A stretch of DNA of 64,000 bases, from contig JAUMIR010000004.1 of assembly GCA_030847615.1 (NCBI GenBank), positions 221,577,001 to 221,641,000 on the forward strand. Reading direction: 5' to 3'. This stretch comes from Gambelia wislizenii (lineage: Eukaryota; Chordata; Lepidosauria; Squamata; Crotaphytidae). This document shows, in pieces, positions 10,600 through 19,945 of this stretch (position 1 is its first letter; every line of letters begins with the position of its first letter). The notes under the pieces are model-generated. The model was given only the letters and a program-made list of their open reading frames with translations, did no database searches and was not told the DNA's origin. Made by a program: the position numbers and the translations under genes.

Positions 10600-10870
10600 G
10601 AAGGTGAATTTAACATCTGATTAACCAGAACAGTTTATAATAAGAAAAAGAGGCCTTTAAATTAGACGTTAATTTGGATAATTTGTCATCTCCTGCCAGT
10701 ATCCTCCCCTGCCTTTCCCTACCAGCAATATGCTAATGTGCCACATAAAGTAATTGTCAGTCACAATTGCATATCACTCTGCCATTGGAACAGCCCAAGA
10801 TCTAATTAAAGCCATGTTAGCAGTAACATCTGGGGTTTCTTCTAGATGCTGATTAGGAAAACCTATGAAA
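10600..10870. promoter_or_regulatory. candidate conserved non-coding block (inference)
   Basis: The stretch is repeat-free and carries several homeodomain-type TAATT/ATTA cores (near 10613, 10670, 10755, 10805), an octamer-like ATGCTAAT (10731-10738) and ATTAAAG motifs. Dense motif composition without repeats is typical of vertebrate distal regulatory elements. This is inference from composition only; conservation across species is not visible here. Confidence 0.2.
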
Positions 10871-11340
10871 AGGCAACAACAACCTTGAAATGGCACCCAA
10901 CCTTGAGAAGAATGAGAAAGCGAAGAAGTGAATGAAAGTAGCACACAGTTCTGTGAGCATCATGGTTAAGATGGAGCTTTGATTGAAAAGAAGACACTCC
11001 CAATCCACTGATACACACAGCTGCTTAGCCTACAATGGCCTGTTCATTATTCTGGCATGAGGAAATTACATATTGTTGACAGTGCTGGTCAGCCACAACC
11101 AACTTGTATTTTGAGTGCTGCAAATTTGTATTTTGTGCTGCGAATTTGTATTTTGTATTTTGAGTTCTGCGAATTTTTGTCATCATTTCGACTGTCATCA
11201 TTTTGACTGTAGAAATACCAAGGGACCAACCACCTTGGATCACAGTCACATGTGAGGCATGACACTATGGATGTTTCTGTGTGGCATGAATTTTTCACCT
11301 TGTGTACCTCAATAGCTCTATTCCATGTTTATTTTTTGTA
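10871..11340. repeat. imperfect local tandem repeats (TTTGTATTTTG and GTCATCATTT units)
   Basis: At 11100-11165 the unit CAAATTTGTATTTTGTGCTG recurs three times in short imperfect form, followed at 11177-11205 by GTCATCATTTCGACT repeated twice. This is a small local expansion in otherwise unique sequence. Confidence 0.5.
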
Positions 11341-11346
11341 AATGTA

Positions 11347-11575
11347 CACTTGACCCTCTGTATCCACAGATTTGGCATCCACGAATTCCATCATCCACGA
11401 CTTGAAAATATTCCAAAAATATTAAATTCCAAGAATCAAACCTTGATTTTTCTATTTTATATAAGGGACACCATTTTACTATGCTAATGTATATAATGGG
11501 ACTTGAGCATCCACAGATTTTGGTATCCACAAGATGTCCCGGAACCAAACTCCAGCAGATACCAAGGCCCTACTG
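11347..11575 (+). mobile_element. Tigger-like miniature element, full length (229 bp)
   Basis: TA-flanked (11345-11346 and 11576-11577). Left end CACTTGACCCTCTGTATCC and right end GATACCAAGGCCCTACTG are inverted repeats. The interior contains CTTGAAAATATTCCAAAAAT and TATAATGGGACTTGAGC. It has no transposase frame. It is the best-preserved copy of this family in the window and serves as reference for the partial copies at 1764, 9396, 12405, 52305, 59404 and 63345. Confidence 0.8.
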
Positions 11576-11579
11576 TATT

Positions 11580-12118
11580 TGCTGATGATGTGTACTAGTC
11601 ACCTAAAGTATCCTTAATTGGCTTCTCAGGGTATTTTTAGATCAATCAGATGATCCAGGATTGGCACAAGGAATTCTCTTGCCACTTATGGCAGGAGGAC
11701 ATGATATTTTGCCACCTTGCTTCCACTTTCTTCTGTAAACCCCTGGTTTTCCCCTTTCCTACTTCTTTCCAATTCACACCTCATTCTGAGGGGTCTTTCC
11801 TTAAAGTGAAGGAAAGTGCATAGCCAATTTAGTACTGTATGAAGTGGTGGTCTGGAACCTATTTTAATTCTGCATCCCAATAACTGAAATAGTAACGTCT
11901 CTCAGTAACACTAAAGGGTTATAGTTGGGAAGCAATCATGCTCGTGTGGGAAAGTTTCTGAAACATATATTTGAATCAAGTAAACTGGCCTGATAAAACC
12001 AGGAAATATTTTGCAATCTAAATGGTACTGGCCTGTTTTCAACACAAAAGATGCAATCAAGTCAATGGGAAGTATTTTTTAAGGCTTAGGGCTTTCAATG
12101 GGAACATTAGACACATGC
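11580..12118. other. no gene or recognised repeat
   Basis: Unique-looking sequence with chance frames on both strands. Confidence 0.4.
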
Positions 12119-12190
12119 TTTCATCCTCCTAGTAAAGTCGCAGGGACTTAAATGTGTGCATCTTTGTCTGGATCATGTTTTCATATTTAT

Positions 12191-12216
12191 ACACACACAC
12201 ACACACACACACACAC
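12191..12216. repeat. (AC)13 microsatellite
   Basis: Perfect dinucleotide run of 26 bases. Confidence 0.95.
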
Positions 12217-12310
12217 TTGAAAAAGGAGCATGATAAGGTTGCTTTAGCTTACTATTGTAGTGGTAGAATTTCTAGTGTTCCAGTATTTTGTGCAGTACCA
12301 GTATGGAAAC

Positions 12311-12366
12311 TCGACTTTATCAGGCACGGCAAATACGGCGTCATAACAATGCCTAATGAACACGAA
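12311..12366 (-). mobile_element. family A fragment (terminus only)
   Basis: CGACTTTATCAGGCACGGCA followed by CGTCATAACAATGCCTAATG aligns with the start of the reverse-oriented copy at 13989. It breaks off after about 55 bases, where the 40-bp direct repeat begins. Confidence 0.6.
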
Positions 12367-12404
12367 AGTACTTTATCCTCCCAGTAAAGTCACAAGGGTT
12401 TAAA

Positions 12405-12447
12405 TTTGTACACCAAACCCCGGTGGATACCAGGGGACCACTGTATT
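12405..12447 (+). mobile_element. Tigger-like element, right-end fragment
   Basis: AAACCCCGGTGGATACCAGG then GGACCACTG and TA matches the right end of the 11347 family. Confidence 0.5.
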
Positions 12448-12469
12448 TGTAACAGTTCTGTCTTTTCTT

Positions 12470-12660
12470 TCCTCCAAGGGGCTCAAGATAACATACAAAG
12501 TTCTCCCGTCTCCATTTGTAGCTTCATAAAAAACCTACAAGGTAGGATGGGGTAGTGACTAAACCATAGTCACTGAACGAACTTCAAGGTTCAGTGGGCA
12601 GTTAAACCTGGGTTTCCTTAATCCTAATCCAGTACTCTAACCACTCATAGTCCATTACAT
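12470..12660 (-). repeat. tRNA-derived SINE (MIR-like), minus strand
   Basis: Reading on the minus strand, the tRNA-like head lies at about 12610-12655 (complement of AACCTGGGTTTCC and of CTCTAACCACT). The body follows (CTACAAGGTAGGATGGGG at 12536-12553, complement), with CCAAGGGGCTCAAGATAACA at its far end. The order and motifs fit amniote MIR-type or CORE SINEs. Strongly diverged. Confidence 0.5.
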
Positions 12661-13985
12661 TGTGTAATGATTTGTGCTGCATTTGGTCAAGTCTTTAAAT
12701 CCTGAGGTGCTTCTGCTGCTGTTTATCCTGGATCAGAGAAGGGAATAAATCCTTTGCCCATGTGAAGGGGAGCTGTAATATGAATAGCTGAAATGTATAA
12801 CAAGTAGAGAGTTAGAAGTTTCTCCATCCCCCCCCCTCCATGCTATGGTCTTTTAGGGCTGTTAAAACATCATACAGTGCTTTGAGTAACTTAAATAAGT
12901 ACTTGAGTGCATCAAGACATTTTACTGCCTGGAGTAAAGTACAAGGTGGTATTCCTACCACCCTCTGCACCACATGTACAGAAGTGAACCCCACAGACCA
13001 CACCTTTTGCCAGCAGGGCCAGTTCTACCATTAAGTAGTCTGATGTGCAGTTTAGGGAGGAGTGTTTACAATTTCCAGCCAGAGAGCTTTAGTGACCCAC
13101 CAAACTTCAGATATTAAGATTCCATTGAATGTTGCCATGGCAGTTAAAGGGGAATCATAGTGTGATAACTGTGTAGTGTGAAAGGGACCTGGGACTGGGG
13201 AGTTAACATAAATCTCTCTACTCAGGTACTGCTGTGCATGAATAAAATTAACATATGTGAATGTGTTCACCGATGTCACACCTGACTTGACAGCATGCCT
13301 CATTATGTTATGGCTGCACACGGGTTATGTTTTCCATTTCTGTTTCATGGAAAGCACTAGAATGCAAATTAAGACAGGAAATATTATTTGTCTGATGCTC
13401 CATTAATAATATCAAATAGCAAAGCAATTTTTTAAAGGTGAAATGGTGGTCTGTTGATAGTGAGTGTGGACTTACACAGCTTTGTTCAGACACAGACATT
13501 ATTGGGTTCTCATAAACAAGTCAGTTTCAGACTTGGTGTCGCTCACATCAAAGGCATACACCAGGAATTGTAAAGTTCCCCACCCCCCCAGACTTTGTTT
13601 CTCCAAGAGCAAATGGTTCTTTTGGGATTTGCTAACAATGAATACTCCAGCGGGTGAAAGGTGTTAACAAATTTATTAATATAGCAGGCTAATAAAGATG
13701 ATACAATTATGAAAGCTATAAACCCTAACATCCAGACTTCTACATTCAGTTGTAGGGAGCCTTGGGAGACACTCCAGGCCACCAATGTGCAGCACCCACA
13801 CTGACCATCCTGGACTGCACCAAGCTCCCTGGGCAATTTTTCAGGGGTTTTTCTAGGCAAAGCTACACTGGACTACGTGCTACTTCTCCACTCCCACTAT
13901 ATCACATTGGTCTTGTACTGGACATGTGCACTTAATTAATTACACCTGTATTCTGTCTATTTGTCTACCTAGATAACAAAATGAC
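12661..13985. other. no gene; fragments of common repeats only
   Basis: A fragment at about 13115-13195 (GTTGCCATGGCAGTTAAAGG, then GTGTGAAAGGGACC) matches the palindromic element seen more fully at 26485-26646 and the pieces at 27283-27361. The piece CAGGGCCAGTTCTACCATTA at 13015-13034 resembles the start of a common repeat, also at 18705. No coding sequence is supported; the 105-codon minus frame at 13543-13860 has no recognisable domain. Confidence 0.4.
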
Positions 13986-13988
13986 TAA

Positions 13989-14573
13989 GGACTTTACCAG
14001 ACCAAGCAAATATGGAGTCATAAGGTCGCCTAATGATCGCAAAAGGGCACACATACCAGATGGTGGTGTCCTTTCACAATCATGTGTAGGGAATAAGGGG
14101 TACTTTTTTATTGATGGGCCAAGCAATCAATAGATCTCCTGTTCTGCTTTTGTGCCAGCATTGCCAGCATATGAAACTTTGCACCATTGTGTCATGTGAA
14201 TGCAGTGTGAATGACAGAACATTTCTGCGTGAGATCAGGACATCCAGGTAGGGGACACTCTTTTTTTTTTACCTCACCAGTTTACATGGGACTTTAAAGT
14301 GTGTTCCTGTGCTTGTGTCTATGTTTTATGTCTTTATTTTTCTTTATATTTTGAATTTCCCACGCTAGCGTCTTCTTGCGAGAATCTGCAAGATCTCAAC
14401 CCTGGAAGTAAACAGAGCTCCGTTTGTGCTCCATTTATGCTGGGGCTGCCTCACTGATGCTCCTAAAGGTAGGTCTAGTGGTGGTGGTGGGGTTCTTTTG
14501 CTGGCATAAAAACACCACAATTTATGCTGGCAAAAGAAAATTAATGGCGGGGGGTGGTGGTCTGATAAAATCC
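13989..14573 (-). mobile_element. family A miniature transposon, copy A6 (585 bp)
   Basis: Termini GGACTTTACCAGACC and GGTCTGATAAAATCC. Flanks TAA and TAT agree at two of three bases. Orientation is opposite to A1-A5: the core appears as GACATCCAGGTAGGGGACAC (14237-14256). The TATGCTGGCAAAAGAA hairpin sits next to the right end. Non-coding. Confidence 0.85.
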
Positions 14574-15360
14574 TATATCTGAACTTATCATTTAGGGATG
14601 TGCCCTGGCAGATGTCTAGTGCAAATTCCTCCCTTCAAACCAAGGATAAAGGAAATCCTTATCAAGGATAAAGATGTTCATTTGGCAAGGTTATGAGCAA
14701 AGCTAGCCAAGGTACAAAAGTTTCTGGGAGAAATATGCCAAGAGGATTGGTGTAACTGAACAATTCAAACACGGCACCTAAATCTCCTTGTACAATGCTC
14801 TTCTGGTGATTTCCACTACAGACTTCAACAGAAGTCCCCCCCCCACTTTTGCAAACTCACATACCCCTTTCCTCATATCCCTGGCTCAATGGCACACCAA
14901 GACACAAAAGCCAGGGCAGGATTTTGTAGTTGAAAGGGCAAGGCTACACAGATAGAAATGGTACCAATTCCCACATGGCTCTGTGAAATGGTGTAAATGA
15001 AAAAAAAATCAATCTGGAACCTGCAGGACTATTGGAAAGGGTGAAACAAAAGCACGTAATGCACATCATATTATAAATTAAACCAGGCATGGAATAGCTA
15101 CCTTAAGTGTATGGTCTATAACAAATAAAAGAGGTGTTTCAGTTCTTCTGTGCTTTTCCTTGTATCCTCTTTTGCACATTAAAGCAATCTCTTGGCCAAA
15201 ACTAAAACAATCAAATAAACAAGCAGAAAGGTAAACTAGAGGAAAGGCTGTCAATCAGACAAAGGATAAGAAAAGCAGTAGTTACGGTATTTTAGGTAAC
15301 GTTTCTGTCATCCAGAGGAAAAGGATAACTAAAACCAGCTCTTCCTATAATCCAAATTCC
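14574..15360. other. no gene or recognised repeat
   Basis: Contains a C-run (14837-14845) and A-rich patches; otherwise unique-looking. Confidence 0.4.
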
Positions 15361-15362
15361 TG

Positions 15363-15475
15363 GTAATAGCAGCAACAGCAGCAACACCAACGTCTATTTC
15401 TTGCCCACCTCTCTCTGTGGATCAAAGTAGGGAAAACAACAACTAATACAACACAGAACAACAAAATAGCATTCA
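15363..15475 (-). mobile_element. L2-like LINE 3' tail fragment
   Basis: On the minus strand the sequence reads GAGAGAGGTGGGCAAGAAAT, then AGACGTTGGTGTTGCTGCTG. L2 3' ends in this window have the same plan: a G-rich AGGTGGG/GCGGG motif, then a TTG or TTA triplet tail. Confidence 0.45.
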
Positions 15476-16570
15476 TTTATATGCACACAACTAGTACACA
15501 CCAGCTGGGCAGCAAGGAGCACTTTCAGCATGATCTTGGGATATACTGTATATATTTTCATACAGGCATCCCTTTTTTCTGCAAAACCAACTAATCCCAG
15601 GGACAGCAGAAGGCATGTTGCTGCCTGAGCTGATGGACAAGATGACCCCTTCTATTTTCTGTATAAAAACTGGCTGGATTGAAAGTTTGCTCTTACTTCA
15701 ATGATGGCAATGGGATAGTGTCCACCAATATGTCTCACACATCAGGATAGTTGGGGAGTGTAGGACATGTTGTGTGGCAGAAGGGAGTACTTTGGAGTCT
15801 GGTAAGACTAGCCGGTAGTCTGCCATGATGGCTCCCTTGTATCTGCTGCCTGATAGAATCACCTCACTTTGCCTAATGATAGGGCCTGCTCCACTGAATT
15901 TGGAATGATAATCTATACAGAAAACCTTTCTTCTGTATGCAAATCTTTCATGCTGAATCCACTCAAATGTCAATGATTATGAAGTTTCCTAATCACCCTT
16001 TCCACATTAATAATAGAAGCAAGCAGTGGCTTGCCTGGCCTTGGTTTCTGTCCCAAGGGACCTTTATCTTTAATACAGTTTCTTAAAGTACATCCATCTA
16101 TACACGCTTTTCATTACCCTTAATTTCTTCACCAGTCTGATTAATTTATACAGAGGGCACGTAATAATAGCTAATTAACTCTTATGACTTTTGAAATGAA
16201 AAGACCTTTGGAGAGATTACCATTGATCGAGAAAAGATTTTTGTTTGTACCATTAAAAATGGAAGAGATAGAAAGACATAAAAGGGGAATAGCAAGAACT
16301 CTGAAGTTGGGCTTTTGAAGAAAATGTCCCCTCTCTTTTTTCAGTGATCATCAAGCAAATGAAAATGGCAACTGTTGCCCCAGATTGAGGAAACTTCTAT
16401 TGGTGACTGTTCTCAAAGACTACCTTATATTAACTGATTATTAAGCAGCATATCTATTATTGAGAATGATCTTTAAATAGTTGGAGATGAAGTGATGATT
16501 TACATAGAAAGATAGCTGAAGCCATTTTGTTACTACAAAACAACTAACTTCTTAGTGTGTTGCCTCAAAC
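15476..16570. other. no recognised gene
   Basis: The 91-codon minus frame at 15698-15973 is the longest; it has no domain I recognise, no clear splice context and no start-site support. The block 16100-16270 is AT-rich, repeat-free and carries several ATTAAT/TAATTA cores, so could be regulatory, but nothing proves it. Confidence 0.35.
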
Positions 16571-16579
16571 ATATTGTGT

Positions 16580-16600
16580 GTATTGTATTGTATTGTATTG
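16580..16600. repeat. (TATTG)4 microsatellite
   Basis: Four perfect pentamer units directly before the SINE head at 16601. Such a tract at a SINE edge may mark an earlier element's tail. Confidence 0.85.
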
Positions 16601-16839
16601 GGTACTGTGGCATGGTGTAGTTCTTTTAGATTTCGACTAGGATGCTGGAGACCAGGATTCGAATCTCCATTTGGCCATGGAAACCACTGGGTGACCTTGG
16701 GCAAGTCACACACTCTCAGCCTCAGAGAAAGGCAAGGGCAAACCCTCTCTGAACAAATCTTGCCAAGAAATCGCCATGATAGATTCACCTTAGGGTTGCC
16801 AGAAGTCGGAAATGACATGCACACAACAGCAACAAATCC
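16601..16839 (+). mobile_element. Sauria-type SINE (tRNA head, BovB-like tail)
   Basis: The head has an A-box-like GTGGCATGGTG (16607-16617) and a near-perfect RNA polymerase III B box GGATTCGAATC (16655-16665). The body has the family's conserved GGGTGACCTTGGGCAAGTCA (16690-16709) and TCTGAACAAATCTTGCCAAG. The 3' end, AGGGTTGCCAGAAGTCGGAA followed by CACACAACAGCAAC, matches RTE-BovB 3' tails, so BovB machinery is the expected mobiliser. Sauria SINEs are known from squamates. The copy is full length and only mildly diverged, and is followed at once by a 5S-headed SINE. Confidence 0.85.
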
Positions 16840-17070
16840 TGGCCTAAATACCCTAAAGGCACCAGATCCCGTCTGATCTTGGAAGCTAAGCAGGGTCAAC
16901 TCTGGTTAGTACTTCGCGGTGAGACTGCCAACAAATACCAGGCTATATTTTAGAGGATAGTTTAGAAGGAACTGACAAAACACCTCTGAATATTCCTTGC
17001 CTAGGAAAATCTTATGAAATTCATGGGGTTGCCATAAGTCAACAGGTGAATTAAAAGCACATGCACACAC
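16840..17070 (+). mobile_element. 5S rRNA-derived SINE with BovB-like tail
   Basis: The head matches the internal part of 5S rRNA: CCCGTCTGATCTTGGAAGCT and AAGCAGGGTC (16868-16897), then TGGTTAGTACTT (16903-16914) and a decayed GAGACTGCC box. These are the 5S internal promoter elements. It is not a 5S gene: the 5' part is diverged, and an unrelated body with a BovB-like tail (GGGGTTGCCATAAGTCAACA at 17026-17045, then CACATGCACACACA) follows. 5S-headed SINEs with RTE tails are described in squamates. Confidence 0.8.
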
Positions 17071-17119
17071 ATACTTGAAGGAACACACACTGAATACTGT
17101 GTACAACGGCGAACTCCCA

Positions 17120-17278
17120 TTAGTAAAATATTACGGAAGAGGGAAGAAAAAACCCAGTGCGAGGACGCCGGCATATCGGGAGAAGAGGTGGGCGTGCGAA
17201 CCGCGGCGCTGCTTCCGGGACAGAAATATTTCTGTCCTGATTTCCGCAGAGGATATTTTTGACGTGTGAAAATCTCCT
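17120..17278. mobile_element. family B right-end fragment with GC-rich interior
   Basis: The right end GTGTGAAAATCTCC (17265-17278) is identical to the family B terminus at 54216-54229. The interior is unusually GC-rich (CpG-dense around 17158-17220) and contains the palindrome CAGAAATATTTCTG. No matching left end was found upstream, so it is truncated or rearranged. Confidence 0.5.
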
Positions 17279-17289
17279 TACTATTGCAC

Positions 17290-18425
17290 ATCGCTGTAAT
17301 CACATAAAACTTGGGTGTACTCTTGGGCTCAACCTGAGCCTGGAAGCCAGGTTTAGACATTGGCCAGAAGTGCATTTGCACAATTAAAACTAATGCGCCA
17401 GCAGTGCCCATTCCTTGAGAAATCAGATTTGTCCATGGTAACACATGCCTTGATTACATTCTATTTGGATTACTGTAATGCATTCTTGTGTGGGGTTGCC
17501 TTTGGAAACTGTTGGGAAACTTCAGCAGGTCCAGAACACTGTAGCTAGACTTCTGACTGGGGTTAGTTATAGTGAGTATATAATCCCTTACTGAAACAGC
17601 TTCACTGTCTACCCATCCATTTCTGGGCAGAATTCAAAGTGATGGTTATGACCTATAAAGCCCTATACGGCTTAGGCCCAGGCTATCTGAAAGACCATTT
17701 CTCCCTATATGAGTTTTAAGATCTTTAGGGGAGGGCTTTCTCTTGGTTTCACCACCTCCACAGGTATGTCTGGGGAGGACCTGGAAGAGAGCTTCTATGG
17801 AGATTATCAGATGCAGGCAAAAAGCCTGCAAAAAGCCAGTAAGGAGGATGTCACCATGCCACACGGTTTTGCACGTGTCATCATCCTTGAGTGGTGCCTC
17901 CGTGCAGACTCTGTGCTGTAGTGGAGAACAAGTCATTGCTTTTCATTGGCGGAAATTTCTGTCAGTGAAAAGTGGCGGCTTACTCTCCACTGCAGCATAG
18001 AGTCTGCACAGAGGCAGCACATGAGGATAACAAAGTTGTGAGAAACTGGGACCTGTTTCTGGTACAGTGACTCCTGTTGGGCTTTTTGAAGTGTCTGATA
18101 ATCTCCCCAGTGGCTGCTCCCAGATTATGGAACTCTCTGCCAAGGGAAGCAAGGTTGGTCCTTCCCTGCTCTTCTGTTGTCGGCAGGTCAAGATCTTTCT
18201 GTTTAAACAGGCCTTCTGTTTTTAACTGGTTGAGGTAGTTCAATGAGTAGGTTTTAATATGCTTTTAATTGTTTTAAACTCATGTTTTAAAGTGATTTGT
18301 ATTTAATCCTTCTTTAATTTTTATATTTCTGAATGATTTTACCTGTGTCATTTTAATGTAGGGTGTGAGCCGCTTTGGGTCCTTTATGGGAGAAAAGCAG
18401 GATATAAACAAACAAACGAACACAA
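17290..18425 (+). mobile_element. L2 LINE 3' half, interrupted by a family C element
   Basis: Translations give L2 C-terminal blocks: VTHALITFYLDYCNAF-L (near 17440-17490), QQVQNTVARLLTGV-like text (17520-17560), then PIHFWAEFKVMVMTYKALYG (17610-17670). L2 continues after the insert at 17799-18106 with GCTGCTCCCAGATTATGG and the 3' end GTGAGCCGCTTTGGGTCC followed by AGCAGGATATAAAC repeats. Frame is broken in several places. Diverged but complete at the 3' end. Confidence 0.75.
17799..18106. mobile_element. family C foldback transposon, copy C1 (308 bp)
   Basis: Termini GGAGATTATCAGATGC and GTGTCTGATAATCTCC are inverted repeats. A strong inner inverted repeat spans about 17892-18019, pairing GCAGACTCTGTGCTGTAGTG with CACTGCAGCATAGAGTCTGC. 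It splits an L2 sequence. The flanks TAT and CCA do not match now; the L2 target probably read TCA. Length matches copy C2 (309 bp). Confidence 0.75.
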
Positions 18426-18784
18426 TCTGCTGCAGCCCCTCTGAGCTTGTATGTTCTTCCCCATTAATAACTTTGCCATCATGACCACACTCTGATGTTG
18501 CTTGGCTACACTGTTGTCACTACTTCCATTGTACTGTTGTCCTTCCATTCTAGTCCTCATGATAATAACCTCTGGTACCCTTCTAAGTTCATGGCTTCTG
18601 CATAGGTGATATGAAAACAACAAAATGGACCCCAAGTGGAGAAAGCACAGAAATACAAGTGTACATCTGTATTGAGAACTGATAATCTTCCATCCATCTA
18701 TGGCTGGCCCTACCATTAGGCAGAGCGAAGTAACCACTTCAGAATGCAGATGCTTGGGAGGGGGGCAGCAACACCAGTTGCTTA
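18426..18784. other. no gene; one common-repeat fragment
   Basis: GGCTGGCCCTACCATTAGGC (18703-18722) followed by a G-rich GGGAGGGGGGCAGC is the start of an interspersed repeat also seen as pieces near 13015 and 29503. Class unknown. Confidence 0.35.
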
Positions 18785-19945
18785 CAAGACAACTCCCTTG
18801 CTAAAACAACTCCACTGGTTCCGGTTTGTTTCTGGGCACAATTCCAAGTGCTGATTATGACCTATTAAGCCCTATATGGCCCAGGCTTTCTGGCATTTCC
18901 TTGTCCTATGCGCTAGTCAGCAAGTTGCCCAAGGACCAGGTGGCTGGAGTGCAAGAGCTGTTAAGAAGTTAATTCAGTGGAGGTCAGTCAAAGGTCACCC
19001 AAGCAAGATGATGGGAGGAACAAAAGGGTGGTTGTCAGGCTGTCCAGGACTCCTTATAGCAAATCAGGAATTCAAATAAACAAAGCCAGCAAGGAACAAA
19101 ACAGGATTGTCAATTGTAGTCAGTCCAAAGGTCATGAAAAACATGAACACCAAATGGTAATACCACTCACCAAGATAACGCAGTTGCAGATGCTGGGGAG
19201 CCACTAGGAGATTTATGGGCAGCTGACTCCGAACAGCTGTTGGCTAATTAATCAGTGTTGCCTATTTAATAGTTGCTAGGATTGGCATCTTTCTCTTTGT
19301 TGTATGGAGGTATGCCTTCAGTATCTTCAGCATCTTCCTCCTCTGCCACCTCCTGCTGGGCAGCAGCCCCCCCCCCCCAGCTCCTCTGACTCCTAGAGAC
19401 CTTCCTTATCAGGAGCTGCAGATTCTCAGCAATCTGCTTCATCCTCTGAATTGTCCAGAGGGTGAGTTATGACATACCCCATATGAGCCTGATTGTGACA
19501 TCCTCAGGAGACATCCTTCTTTCAATCCCACCAGCTGCACAAGCACAATCAGTGGAGATGCACAATAGGGCCTTCTCAGTGGCTTCCCCTAGATTCTGGA
19601 ACCCACTTCCTAGAGAGCCCCAGATATCCCCTCCCTTTGCTGTTCTTCCAGTGTCAGGGAAAGACTTTTTAAAATTCCAGCAGCTCTTTGAGAAATGAAA
19701 GTTATTAAAGAAAATGCTTTTAAGAGTATGTTGTACTGCATTAATTGTGATTTCTTTTTCTTTTTCTAAACTGCTTTTTAACATTTTCATGTCTATGCTT
19801 TAAACTCTTTTAGTGTTGTTAATTGTTTAATTCAATTTTTTAAAAAATGGTATGTTTTAATTACATTGCACTTGTTTCAATTTTAAACTACCTTGAGTCC
19901 ACGGTTTTGGGGAGAAAACTTAGGGTATAAATAAGGTTAACAACA
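18785..19945 (+). mobile_element. L2 LINE 3' end split by an LTR-like insert
   Basis: The left piece (18785-18895) has TTCTGGGCACAATTCCAAGT and CCCTATATGGCCCAGG. The right piece (19475-19945) resumes the same L2 sequence at CCCATATGAGCCTG, then GGGCCTTCTCAGTGGCTTCC, TTCTGGAACCCACTTCC, and the 3' end GGGAGAAAACTTAGGGTATA. The 580 bp between have no L2 similarity. Confidence 0.7.
18896..19474. mobile_element. LTR-like insertion in L2 (about 579 bp)
   Basis: The segment lies precisely between two adjoining L2 pieces, so it is an insertion. It begins near TGGCATTTCC and ends near TTATGACA, giving TG...CA ends, and contains an AATAAA (19072-19077) and a 13-base C run. No clear target duplication and no coding frame remain. 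A solo LTR is the simplest reading; another non-coding element is possible. Confidence 0.4.

Larger units (their letters stand above)
12119..12408 (+). repeat. pair of ~40-bp direct repeats flanking 210 bp
   Basis: The block CTTTCATCCTCCTAGTAAAG plus GGACTTAAATGTGTGCA (12119-12158) recurs as CTTTATCCTCCCAGTAAAG plus GGGTTTAAATTTGTACA (12369-12409). Between them lie a CA microsatellite and a family A fragment. The repeats could be remains of a local duplication or of one element interrupted by another. Confidence 0.5.

Noticed and set aside
15698..15973. 91-codon minus-strand frame as a host exon
   Set aside because: Composition looks protein-like, but I recognise no domain, and there is no clear splice context, partner exon or codon evidence.
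16840..16960. A 5S rRNA gene
   Set aside because: Only the internal part of 5S is recognisable, it is diverged, lacks the proper 5' and 3' ends and a T-run terminator, and runs into a BovB-like tail. It is a SINE.
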